A stretch of 64,000 bases of DNA from Paenibacillus sp. FSL H8-0332 (GTDB lineage: Bacteria; Bacillota; Bacilli; Paenibacillales; Paenibacillaceae), in assembly GCF_037963835.1 (NCBI RefSeq), contig NZ_CP150145.1, positions 5,456,001-5,520,000 of the forward strand, written 5' to 3'. Position numbers and translations under genes: made by a program. Shown one piece after another: positions 16,862 through 25,230 of this stretch (position 1 is the stretch's first letter; the number at the start of each line of letters is the position of its first letter). The notes beneath the pieces are model-generated. The model was given only the letters and a program-made list of their open reading frames with translations. It made no database searches and was not told the origin of the DNA.

Positions 16862-18172
16862 TTGCAACGCGAAATTCAAGTTAACGAAAGACTCCCCTGG
16901 GGCCCGGGCTTCCTCCTGAGTCTTCAGCATCTGTTCGCCATGTTCGGCAGCACCGTGCTTGTTCCCAACCTGTTCGGGGTAGATCCCGGCATGATCCTGC
17001 TGATGAACGGTATCGGCACCTTGCTCTACATACTGATCTGCCGCGGCAAAATCCCTGCCTATTTGGGTTCAAGCTTCGCCTTCATCTCTCCGGTCCTGCT
17101 TGTGCTGAAAGAACATGCCGGCGATCATGAGCGCGGATATTCGCTTGCACTGGGCGCTTTTATCGTGACTGGTGTTATATTCATTCTTGTGGCCTTAATT
17201 GTACGTTATGCCGGTACCGGCTGGATTGATATCGTCTTCCCTCCGGCAGTTATGGGAGCCATCGTAGCGACGATTGGACTGGAGCTAGTGCCTGTAGCCG
17301 CACGGATGGCCGGACTGATTGCTCCTGAGGGTGTAGCCAGCGCGGACTGGACGCCTGACGGCAAAGCCATTACCCTGTCGCTCGTCACGCTCGGTGTTAC
17401 CGTACTCGGCTCCGTGCTGTTCCGCGGCTTCCCCAAAATCATTCATATCCTCATCGGTATCGTTACCGGTTACGTACTTGCTTATATATTGGGTCTGGTG
17501 AATACAAGCGCTATCTCTCAAGCAAGCTTCCTCTCCCATCCCACCATCATTACCCCATCCTTCGACTGGCAAGTGATCCTCACCATCATTCCTGTATCGC
17601 TTGTTGTCATTGTGGAGCATATCGGCCATCTGCTGGTCACCAGTAATATTGTCGGCAAGGACCTGACCAAAGATCCCGGACTGGACCGCTCGCTGATGGG
17701 TAACGGGATTTCTACGGTACTGTCAGGATTCATGGGTTCTACGCCTAATACCACTTATGGTGAAAATATTGGCGTTATGGCACTGACCAAGGTGTACTCG
17801 GTATATGTTATCGCCGGGGCTGCCGTCATCGCCATCGTGCTGTCGTTCTCCGGAACGTTCTCCTCAGTCATTGCCAACATTCCGCTGCCGGTTATGGGCG
17901 GTGTATCCCTGCTGCTGTTCGGTGTTATCGCGGCGTCGGGTCTACGTATCTTCGTCGAGCAAAAAGTCGATTTCTCCAAAGCCACCAACATGATTCTGGC
18001 TTCACTGGTACTGGTTGTAGGCATCAGCGGCATTTCGCTTAAGCTGGGCGGTGTAGAGCTGAAAGGGATGGCACTGGCGACTATTGTCGGAATGCTGCTC
18101 GCTTTGCTGTTCAAGATCATCGAAGTTCTCGGCTTGTCCAATGAACAGGAAGCTGACAAATCGGCACATTAA
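16862..18172 (+). CDS. uraA: uracil/xanthine permease of the NCS2 family (UraA/PyrP type)
   Basis: A 436-residue membrane transporter with about 14 hydrophobic segments, probably a uracil:proton symporter. The signature LQHLFAMFGSTVLVPNLFG near the N-terminus and AYLGSSFAFISP near residue 65 are those of UraA/PyrP. The substrate-site segment (LVVIVEHIGHLLVTSNIVGK, near residue 245) carries the conserved Glu-His pair. The start is TTG at 16862 after a modest GAGAAGTG ribosome site. It is divergent from relA and followed by a bidirectional terminator. Xanthine cannot be excluded as substrate. Confidence 0.92.
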   Translation: MQREIQVNERLPWGPGFLLSLQHLFAMFGSTVLVPNLFGVDPGMILLMNGIGTLLYILICRGKIPAYLGSSFAFISPVLLVLKEHAGDHERGYSLALGAFIVTGVIFILVALIVRYAGTGWIDIVFPPAVMGAIVATIGLELVPVAARMAGLIAPEGVASADWTPDGKAITLSLVTLGVTVLGSVLFRGFPKIIHILIGIVTGYVLAYILGLVNTSAISQASFLSHPTIITPSFDWQVILTIIPVSLVVIVEHIGHLLVTSNIVGKDLTKDPGLDRSLMGNGISTVLSGFMGSTPNTTYGENIGVMALTKVYSVYVIAGAAVIAIVLSFSGTFSSVIANIPLPVMGGVSLLLFGVIAASGLRIFVEQKVDFSKATNMILASLVLVVGISGISLKLGGVELKGMALATIVGMLLALLFKIIEVLGLSNEQEADKSAH

Positions 18173-18196
18173 GTGACTCTCCTCTGTTAAAATATC

Positions 18197-18238
18197 AAAA
18201 AGCGGCCTGCTGTCTTCATTCGACAGCAGGCCGCTTTA
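18197..18238. terminator. bidirectional terminator between uraA and apt
   Basis: Arms AAAGCGGCCTGCTGTC and GACAGCAGGCCGCTTT (16 base pairs) with a seven-base loop, with A- and T-rich flanks on both sides. It serves the convergent uraA and apt genes. Confidence 0.9.
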
Positions 18239-18268
18239 TATTTCCCGGGAAAAGTTACCCGGGGAGAA

Positions 18269-18790
18269 TTAATCCTCGTAAGTCAACAAAGTCATGACTT
18301 CAACATTCGACAGCTTATCCCGTCCAGCCAGGGCTGTCAATTCAATCAGGAATGCAGCACCGACCACCTGGCCGCCAAGCTGCTCTACCAGGTTAACAGA
18401 AGTAGCAATCGTCCCGCCTGTAGCCAGCAGATCATCTGCAATCAGTACCTTCTGGCCCGGCTTGATCGCATCGGTATGCATAGCGAGAGTATCCTTGCCG
18501 TATTCCAGATCATAACCTACTTCGATTGTCTCATAAGGAAGCTTGCCGCTTTTGCGGATCGGCACGAAGCCTACACCCAGCGCATAAGCCAATGGAGCGC
18601 CCACTACAAAGCCGCGCGCCTCCGGTCCGGCAATGACGTCGATCTCCAGATGGGCCACCAGAGCTTTAAGCTCATCGATGGCTGCACGGTACGCAGCGCC
18701 GTCCTTCAGCAGCGTAGTAATATCTTTGAAGCTGATTCCAGCCTGGGGAAAATCCGGAATTACGCGAATATTGTTTTTGAAATCCAACAT
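18269..18790 (-). CDS. apt: adenine phosphoribosyltransferase
   Basis: Salvage enzyme of 173 residues converting adenine and PRPP to AMP and pyrophosphate. The PRPP-binding loop is VLIADDLLATGGTI near residue 120; the AGPEARGFVVGAPLAYAL flap motif and FVPIRKSGKLPYET are also typical. Three ATGs occur in tandem; the third (18790) is chosen because GGAG lies six bases before it. It follows recJ on the same strand, 80 bases away, as in B. subtilis (recJ-apt-relA neighbourhood), although here uraA is inserted between apt and relA. Confidence 0.96.
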   Translation of the reverse strand: MLDFKNNIRVIPDFPQAGISFKDITTLLKDGAAYRAAIDELKALVAHLEIDVIAGPEARGFVVGAPLAYALGVGFVPIRKSGKLPYETIEVGYDLEYGKDTLAMHTDAIKPGQKVLIADDLLATGGTIATSVNLVEQLGGQVVGAAFLIELTALAGRDKLSNVEVMTLLTYED

Positions 18791-18869
18791 CATCATCTCC
18801 TAAAAGTAAGCGGGAAGCTTCCCCGCTGAAGTTACTCGAACCAAATGACCCGGGCAGCATGCGCAGCCG

Positions 18870-21272
18870 TTATGAGGCACCTAAACGATGCGACAGCATG
18901 AATTCCTGCAACTCACTGCGGCTGCCTTCCATGAAATACTGCTCCATCTCCGCTGTCTTGCCCAGTCTGACGAAATGCTCTGATGTGCTCAGACTCTTGG
19001 CGGCAGGCTGCGGGACAAAGGTGATTGTGCCGCCGCTGCGCTCAATGAAGTCAAGCTCATCGAATACATCCAGCATTCTGCTCACCATACGCACACCAAG
19101 CGCCGACTGGCGGCTGAGCCGCAGCAGCACTTCATGCTCAGGAGTTGGAGACGCAGCGATCGTGGCAATCCATTGATATAACGATTTGAAATGATCTCGC
19201 GTAGGAACCTGCAGCCGGTCACGCCCGTCGCGGATCGAATGCAGCAGGGCTATATTCTCCGTCTCGGGAAAAGCAGTGAACAGCGCTTCCAGCTGCTCCG
19301 GGGACTCCGGCATATCCAGCACACAGAGCAGCGACAGTCCCTCTTCGTCACGCGTACCCTCCGGCTGATGTACCGCCGAGATCCCGCCAGCCTCATCGTA
19401 TACCCAGAGGGACATGCCCTTCAGATCACGCAGCGGCGTTGTCCAGCTGTTCTGGAAGACCGCTGCACTCTGGCCCAGTCTGCTGCCGCTATAGGTGCGG
19501 AGCAGCTCCTGAATATGTGCAGCCTGCTTGACGGCATCGGCTGCGCCCCGCAGATCGAACAGCTGCGCCTTCGGCACTGCAAGATCCTGCAGCATCAGCT
19601 GAGGCTTGCGCGAGCCGTTCCATTCATTGATGGACAGCTCTGCCAGTACATCCACGACTGTGCCGTCCGGAAGCAGCTCAGCCAAGGGACCTTTGCCAAA
19701 AGCCACAGCTTCAATCGTCAGCTTGTCCTGCTGGAGCACAAGCTTCAGGTGCTTGCCCTCCTGGCCCATCTTCCGTGTCTCCTTCACAACCGCACCGCGC
19801 AGAATGAATCTCGGCAGCGGATTGGCCATGCCGAACGGCGCCAGCCGCTCCAGCTCAAGCGCAGCCTGGAGGGTCAGATCCGCAATGGATACCTCACCGT
19901 CCGCAGCCGTAACAGCTACGAAGTCCTCCGGGGTCAGAATAGACGCAGCATAGCTATTTAGGGCCGCATCGAAGGCTTCCAGCTTGCCCTGCGGCAGACT
20001 CATCCCGGCAGCAGCCGGATGTCCTCCGAAGTGGTCCATCAGCCCGGCACATGAGGACAAGGCCGCATAGATATCGAGGCCCGGGATGGAGCGGGCAGAA
20101 CCCTTGCACATCCCGGTCTCCGGATGAATGTCCAGAATAACGACCGGTCGGTAATACCGCTCCAGCAGCTTGGAGGCCACAATGCCGACTACGCCGACAT
20201 TCCAGCCCTGGTCCGCCAGCACAATAATATCCGGCAGTCCGCTCCGGCTAATTCTCTCCTCCAGCTTGGCTGTGGCTTCGGTGACAATTCGCTCTACAAC
20301 CAGCTGGCGTTCCTTGTTCAGCAGATCCAGCTCTCCGGCAAATTGTTCAGCCTCTGCCGCATCCTCCGTAGTCAGCAGTGTAACTGCCCGGCCTGCATGA
20401 TCCAGCCTTCCGCTGGCATTAATGCGCGGAGCCATCCCGAAGGCGATATTCACCGCACTGACGGTGTTCATCGTAATCCCGCCCACCGAGAGCAGCGCCC
20501 GGATGCCCGGAAACGCCGAATTCCGCATGCTGCTGAGGCCTCTGCGCACCAGACTGCGGTTCTCGCCCAGCAGCGGCATCAGGTCCGCCACCGTACCGAT
20601 GGCGGCAATCTCACACCATTCCTCCGGCACTTCGCTGCCCAGGAGCGCCTCAGCCAGCTTATAGGCCACCCCTACTCCGGCCAGACCCTTGAACGGATAC
20701 GGGCAGTCCGGCAGCTTCGGGTTAATCAGAGCATACGCCTCAGGCAGCAGCTCCGGCGGCTCATGATGATCCGTGACAATAACATCAATACCCAGCTCAG
20801 TGGCATAGGCAATCTGATGATAGGCACTGATACCAGTATCCACCGTAATGACGAGAGATACACCCTGTTGGACCGCCCAGTCAAGCGCATGATTATGCAG
20901 TCCATAGCCTTCATTGGAGCGATGGGGAATATAAATGTCAAAGGAGGCCCCGAGATGACGCAACAGGTAGATCATCAGCGCCGTGCTGGATACCCCGTCT
21001 GCGTCATAATCACCGTACACCAGAATATGCTCTTCCTCTTGCAGTGCCTTTTGTATCCGCGGCACCGCTTCAGCCATTCCTTTGAGCAGGAATGGATCAT
21101 GTCTATCTTCCGCTCCCCCATCCATAAATACCTGTGCCAGCTCAGCGGTATCCATGCCTCTTTGCACCAGCAGTGACGAAAGGAGCGGAGAAATAGAAAG
21201 GCTCCGGGCCAGTTCCGAAATACGCTCGGAATCGGCTGCCGGAGATTGCCATCTTGTTTTTGAATGAAGCAA
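18870..21272 (-). CDS. recJ: single-stranded-DNA-specific exonuclease RecJ
   Basis: A 5'-3' exonuclease of 800 residues used in recombination and mismatch repair. DHH-phosphoesterase motifs are present: VYGDYDADGVSSTALM near residue 85, DVIVTDHHEPPELLP near residue 165, and the DHHA1 motif FGGHPAAAGMSLPQG near residue 410. An OB-fold region follows, and the long C-terminal domain found in Firmicute RecJ ends the protein. The start is TTG (21272) after AAAGGTGAG. The length is close to B. subtilis RecJ (786). It sits 29 bases after the cation transporter gene and before apt. Confidence 0.95.
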   Translation of the reverse strand: MLHSKTRWQSPAADSERISELARSLSISPLLSSLLVQRGMDTAELAQVFMDGGAEDRHDPFLLKGMAEAVPRIQKALQEEEHILVYGDYDADGVSSTALMIYLLRHLGASFDIYIPHRSNEGYGLHNHALDWAVQQGVSLVITVDTGISAYHQIAYATELGIDVIVTDHHEPPELLPEAYALINPKLPDCPYPFKGLAGVGVAYKLAEALLGSEVPEEWCEIAAIGTVADLMPLLGENRSLVRRGLSSMRNSAFPGIRALLSVGGITMNTVSAVNIAFGMAPRINASGRLDHAGRAVTLLTTEDAAEAEQFAGELDLLNKERQLVVERIVTEATAKLEERISRSGLPDIIVLADQGWNVGVVGIVASKLLERYYRPVVILDIHPETGMCKGSARSIPGLDIYAALSSCAGLMDHFGGHPAAAGMSLPQGKLEAFDAALNSYAASILTPEDFVAVTAADGEVSIADLTLQAALELERLAPFGMANPLPRFILRGAVVKETRKMGQEGKHLKLVLQQDKLTIEAVAFGKGPLAELLPDGTVVDVLAELSINEWNGSRKPQLMLQDLAVPKAQLFDLRGAADAVKQAAHIQELLRTYSGSRLGQSAAVFQNSWTTPLRDLKGMSLWVYDEAGGISAVHQPEGTRDEEGLSLLCVLDMPESPEQLEALFTAFPETENIALLHSIRDGRDRLQVPTRDHFKSLYQWIATIAASPTPEHEVLLRLSRQSALGVRMVSRMLDVFDELDFIERSGGTITFVPQPAAKSLSTSEHFVRLGKTAEMEQYFMEGSRSELQEFMLSHRLGAS

Positions 21273-21301
21273 TACAGCTCACCTTTCTCTCACCTTGCAG
21301 A

Positions 21302-22267
21302 CTACTGAAGCAGCGTGGGAATATCGTTGTCCACGAGCTCATGATTGCTTTTATAAGGATAACCCGGATCATACGGCACAACATCCATATGAACCTCACC
21401 AACATGAACGAACCGGTGCTGCAGCAGCTTCCGCGCACATTCCGAAATGTCCTGAGCTTCCATCACGCTGATCCGCGGATTCACACTAATCTTCACATGC
21501 AGATTCACATAGCTGCCTTCCTCCAGTGCCCGGAGCTGCTCCACACGAATGACTCCATGCACCCGCTGAACCGTCTCAATGAAGCTAGCCGCTTCCTCGG
21601 AAGGGAGCTCCTGAATCTTCTTGCTGTACACAGAGGAAGCAATTAATGAATAACCTTTGCGGAGAATCAGACATCCGGCCAGCAGGGCTGCGATGGGGTC
21701 CATGTAGAGCAGAGGATGCCAGTTCAGGTATCCTCCAGTCATGGCCAAGGCAATTCCGATAAACACAGTTATAGACGTATACAGGCTGAACCGGTGGCTA
21801 TCGGCATAAGCCGCATGACTACCGTCGCCCTTTTTTTTGAAATAACGGTACTGGTATTGAAATACAGCCTCTTTGAACACAATGCACAGCAGGACAGCGG
21901 CAAGGGCTGACTGCTCCGGTGCCGACAGATGTCCCCGGGTCAAATCACGGATCGCCGAGAAAGCAACCTGTAGCCCGCCCATAATAATCAGCACAGAGAA
22001 TAGAATAGCCGCCATCGGCTCCTTGCTTCCTTGCGCAGCCCGGCCGCGTTCTGCTGCGCCTGCAACCTTGTGACTCTGCTTCAGGTTCCACGGAATCACC
22101 CCCGCCATTCTGGCAGCGGCATCTGCTCCGGAATAGATTGCATCCCCCAACAATGCCTTGCTGCCTGACAGATAACCGATACTTCCCTTGGCTACAGCGA
22201 GTAGAACATCACTAAGGATTCCGGTCCAGGCAACGGATTGTTTCTGGAGTAATGGTTTGTCACTCAT
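21302..22267 (-). CDS. cation diffusion facilitator family transporter
   Basis: A 321-residue CDF protein that would export divalent metal ions (Zn, Mn, Co or Fe) in exchange for protons. The first metal-site helix reads LLGDAIYSGADAAAR (Asp...Asp pattern of helix 2), and the helix 5 site lies in HAAYADSHRFSLYTS. A cytoplasmic ferredoxin-like domain ends the protein (VHVGEVHMDVVPYDP). Between helices 3 and 4 there is a polar insertion (HKVAGAAERGRAAQGSKEPM). The start at 22267 has GGAGGG eight bases upstream. It precedes recJ on the same strand. The metal specificity is not assignable. Confidence 0.9.
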   Translation of the reverse strand: MSDKPLLQKQSVAWTGILSDVLLAVAKGSIGYLSGSKALLGDAIYSGADAAARMAGVIPWNLKQSHKVAGAAERGRAAQGSKEPMAAILFSVLIIMGGLQVAFSAIRDLTRGHLSAPEQSALAAVLLCIVFKEAVFQYQYRYFKKKGDGSHAAYADSHRFSLYTSITVFIGIALAMTGGYLNWHPLLYMDPIAALLAGCLILRKGYSLIASSVYSKKIQELPSEEAASFIETVQRVHGVIRVEQLRALEEGSYVNLHVKISVNPRISVMEAQDISECARKLLQHRFVHVGEVHMDVVPYDPGYPYKSNHELVDNDIPTLLQ

Positions 22268-22347
22268 AACGAGGCCCTCCTTACCACTAGCAGGTAAACT
22301 CATGATGATGAAATCAAGCAAGACATCCTGACCCGAAGATTCCGAAA

Positions 22348-22371
22348 AGCCGCGTCGCTACAGACGCGGCT
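22348..22371 (-). terminator. hairpin after secF
   Basis: A nine-base-pair stem with arms AGCCGCGTC and GACGCGGCT and a six-base loop, 18 bases past the secF stop. On the minus strand only TTTT follows, so termination strength is uncertain. Confidence 0.55.
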
Positions 22372-22388
22372 CACAGAACAAGCGGATA

Positions 22389-23285
22389 TTAGACTTTGGC
22401 CGGGGTATTCACCGCTGGCTTCTGGCGCTTCTTCAGGAGCAGCCAGAGCGGACTTGCGATGAAGATCGATGAATAAGCTCCGAAGAGCAGACCAATAACC
22501 ATGGCAAGTGAGAACATGCGGATCGATTCACCACCCATAATCAGCAGGAAGAATGCAGCAATAAATACGGTGAACGCTGTATACAGCGAGCGCATAAGGG
22601 TCTGGGCCACACTTTTGTTAACCAGACTCTTAAGATCCTCGTACGACTTCTGCTTGCCGAAGCGCAGGTTCTCGCGTATCCGGTCAAAGATAACGATGGT
22701 ATCGTTAATCGAGTAGCCGATAATGGTCAGCACCGCGACAATGAAGGTAATATCTACCTCCAGACGGAAGATCGAGAAGACCGCCACAACCATGAATGCG
22801 TCATGAAGCAGCGCCACAATGGAAGCCAGCGCAAAACGCCATTCAAAACGGATACTTACATAGATGATAATCCCGATACTGGAGAGCAGCACAGAATAGA
22901 TCGCATTGCGGGCCAGTTCCTTAGCCATCTCAGTATCTACGGTGTTGATTTCAAAAGACGCCTTGTCATCAATCTTGTTGATTGACTTCTTAAGGGTCTC
23001 ACTTTGTGCATCACTCAGCTCTTGATCATAGCGGATATTGACCCGCTTGTCGCCGATGGTAATGGTTGGTTCATGCTCAATACCTGCCCCCTTCAGAGCC
23101 GGCTGCAGCTCAGCCAGTGTGATACTCTTGGAGAGTGCTACGTCCACATTGGACCCGGCCTTGAAGTCAACACTGTAGTTCAGGCCGAAGGTTGCCAGAA
23201 AGACCAGACCCGCCACAGTAAGGGCAATCGAGAAGATATAGAAGAATTTACTTAAATGTACGAAATCAAGCTCTTTCTTAAAGCG
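22389..23285 (-). CDS. secF: protein translocase subunit SecF
   Basis: A 298-residue membrane protein that, with SecD, uses the proton motive force to help late steps of Sec export. Visible: an N-terminal membrane helix, a periplasm-facing domain with the family motif GLNYSVDFKAGSNVDV, and five further helices including LTIIGYSINDTIVIFDRIREN. The start is taken as GTG 23285, ten bases after AAAGGAG, giving the usual opening MRFKKELDFV; a GTG at 23297 would be almost on top of the ribosome site. The end of secD overlaps it by eight bases. B. subtilis has a fused SecDF; here they are separate genes. Confidence 0.95.
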   Translation of the reverse strand, partial: RFKKELDFVHLSKFFYIFSIALTVAGLVFLATFGLNYSVDFKAGSNVDVALSKSITLAELQPALKGAGIEHEPTITIGDKRVNIRYDQELSDAQSETLKKSINKIDDKASFEINTVDTEMAKELARNAIYSVLLSSIGIIIYVSIRFEWRFALASIVALLHDAFMVVAVFSIFRLEVDITFIVAVLTIIGYSINDTIVIFDRIRENLRFGKQKSYEDLKSLVNKSVAQTLMRSLYTAFTVFIAAFFLLIMGGESIRMFSLAMVIGLLFGAYSSIFIASPLWLLLKKRQKPAVNTPAKV

Positions 23286-24531
23286 CACTGATGTCACTCT
23301 CCTTTACCCCAAATTGCTTCGGCTTGTTGAGTGCGCCGGCTTTAACCAGCACTGTCAGCAGCCAGTGGGCAAAATAAAGGTTTGTTACGATACTAAGTAC
23401 AATTTCCACGATCAGAATCAGCGCGAAGCCTTTGACCGCACCAGTACCGAAGGCGAACATGACAGCCGCTACGATAATCGTAGTGACATTCGCATCCATA
23501 ACTGTACGGAAGGAGGTCTTGTTCCCTGCTTTGACGGAAGACATAATGCCTTTACCGCTGCGCATTTCTTCCCTGATCCGTTCATTGGTAATGATATTGG
23601 CATCGACGGCCATCCCTATACCCAGAATGAACGCAGCAATACCGGGAAGGGTCAATGTAAAGTCAGCCAGAACAAATACCAGAATCAGCAGCCACGTATG
23701 CAGGATCAGCGCGAAGCTGGCCAGTACGCCCGGAAGACGGTACATAAGCAGCATGAAGAGCAGAATAATCACTGAACCGATAATACCGGCTCTGACGGTC
23801 TCATCCAAGGATTGCTTGCCGAGGGTTGCCCCTACGCTCTGGGAATACTTCTCTGTCAGCTTAAGCGGCAACGCACCGAGGTTGATCGTATCGGCAATCT
23901 CACGGGCTTCATCCAGTGTATATCCCCCGGAGATCGAAGCTTTACCATCGGTCAGGACAGCTCGTACCGTTGGGGGTGAAGATAACAGGTTCTCATCCAG
24001 ATAGATGGCAAGTTCCTTACCCAGCAGACGCTCGGTAATCTCTGCGAATTTCTTTTTGTCTTTGATAGAGATGCTAATTTCAGGACGGTTCAGTTGATCG
24101 CGCTGCACCTCTGCCGCACCTTCAACAAAGTCACTGCCTACCAGCTCAATCTTACTGAATACCCCGGCAGCATCCCCTTCATTAGCACTGCGGAAGGTCA
24201 GAACTGCGGGTTCTTTCATTTTCTTGCGGACCTCTGCTTCGTCGGTAACACCTGCGATCTTCAGACGGATGCGGTCCGTACCTTCGGTGGTCACCTCAGG
24301 CTCGCTGGTTCCGAGTGCATTTGCCCGCTTCTCCAGGCTCTCTGCAGTCTTCTGCAGCGATGCGCGGGTCAGAGTTCCTCCCGTATCCATTGGCTCTGCG
24401 TGGTACAGAATTTCGAATCCGCCCTTAAGGTCAAGACCCAGACGGACTCTGTCCAGCAGCCCAGGAGTTGTAAATACCATGACGCCAGTTAGAACGACCA
24501 CGGTAATGATAAAGCTCAACATTCTCTTCAT
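23278..24531 (-). CDS. secD: protein translocase subunit SecD
   Basis: A 417-residue membrane protein partner of SecF. It starts with a membrane helix, then RVRLGLDLKGGFEILYHAEP, the conserved D1 motif of SecD. A P1-type extracytoplasmic domain follows, then five membrane helices with FILGIGMAVDANIITNERIR, which holds the conserved proton-relay Asp. The length is that of short Firmicute SecD proteins rather than the 600-residue Gram-negative form. It is the first gene of a secD-secF operon with a clear promoter 40 to 70 bases upstream. Confidence 0.95.
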   Translation of the reverse strand: MKRMLSFIITVVVLTGVMVFTTPGLLDRVRLGLDLKGGFEILYHAEPMDTGGTLTRASLQKTAESLEKRANALGTSEPEVTTEGTDRIRLKIAGVTDEAEVRKKMKEPAVLTFRSANEGDAAGVFSKIELVGSDFVEGAAEVQRDQLNRPEISISIKDKKKFAEITERLLGKELAIYLDENLLSSPPTVRAVLTDGKASISGGYTLDEAREIADTINLGALPLKLTEKYSQSVGATLGKQSLDETVRAGIIGSVIILLFMLLMYRLPGVLASFALILHTWLLILVFVLADFTLTLPGIAAFILGIGMAVDANIITNERIREEMRSGKGIMSSVKAGNKTSFRTVMDANVTTIIVAAVMFAFGTGAVKGFALILIVEIVLSIVTNLYFAHWLLTVLVKAGALNKPKQFGVKESDISAL

Positions 24532-24569
24532 GCTCTAGCTAGTTCCCCTTTCATTACATCAATATTCCT

Positions 24570-24598
24570 ATTATAGCTACGTGCGAAATGACCGTCAA
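24570..24598 (-). promoter_or_regulatory. sigma-A promoter of secD-secF
   Basis: TTGACG (24593-24598) and TATAAT (24570-24575) on the minus strand with a 17-base spacer, about 40 bases before the secD start codon. The remainder of 24532-24764 shows nothing recognisable. Confidence 0.8.
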
Positions 24599-24764
24599 TT
24601 CAGAAGGAATGACGGTGTCTTGATTCACACAAAGAAACGGCAGGTTCTGCTGCAAAGCGAGGATACCTCCGTTTGATAGGACAAGTCTGAACACTCATTC
24701 CTTACTTTACTGCTTCCAGTACCCGTTTGCAAAAGAAAATCGTTCCTTTTGACAAATACTTCTC

Positions 24765-25016
24765 TTAATTCAATCCCCGATAGGCCGCCAGGGTCAGATA
24801 AGTCATATAACTGCCTGACTTGAGCGAATAGATGTCATTGACCAGCCGATGCAGGGGAGGTCTTCCCTCCTTGGCATAATTGCGGCTGATGCAATCCCAA
24901 ATATCCTTACCGGTCACATATTCATAGCCGAGGAGCCGGAATTCCTCCGCTTTGCTGATGCACATGGCTTCGATATCTTCACTAAGCTCGTCATATCTCC
25001 ATTGTTCCGATTCCAC
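24765..25016 (-). CDS. comN: post-transcriptional regulator ComN (YrzD)
   Basis: An 83-residue cytoplasmic protein of the Post_transc_reg family; B. subtilis ComN acts after transcription on the comE competence operon mRNA. Helical sequence with CISKAEEFRLLGYEYVTGKD and a C-terminal GSYMTYLTLAAYRGLN segment is typical. A GTG at 25016, nine bases after GGAGG, is chosen over an upstream codon at 25043 whose frame would include that ribosome site. Location beside secDF and spoVB matches B. subtilis. Whether competence is its role here is unknown. Confidence 0.85.
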   Translation of the reverse strand: MESEQWRYDELSEDIEAMCISKAEEFRLLGYEYVTGKDIWDCISRNYAKEGRPPLHRLVNDIYSLKSGSYMTYLTLAAYRGLN

Positions 25017-25230
25017 GTGCAGGCACCTCCAAAGATTCCTCAATTACGTATGCTCAGTGCTACGTATTCGACCTTACGTTCACACTTTCCTGCTTTCAGT
25101 CAAAAAACTTGTCTATGGAATGCTTGTCATGGAGTAGGCCTGTACTGGCATATCCTTATACAAGCCTGGCTTGATATTAACGATAATTGACCTGCAGTTT
25201 CATCTCATATGTAGGAAGAAGGAGTGCCCT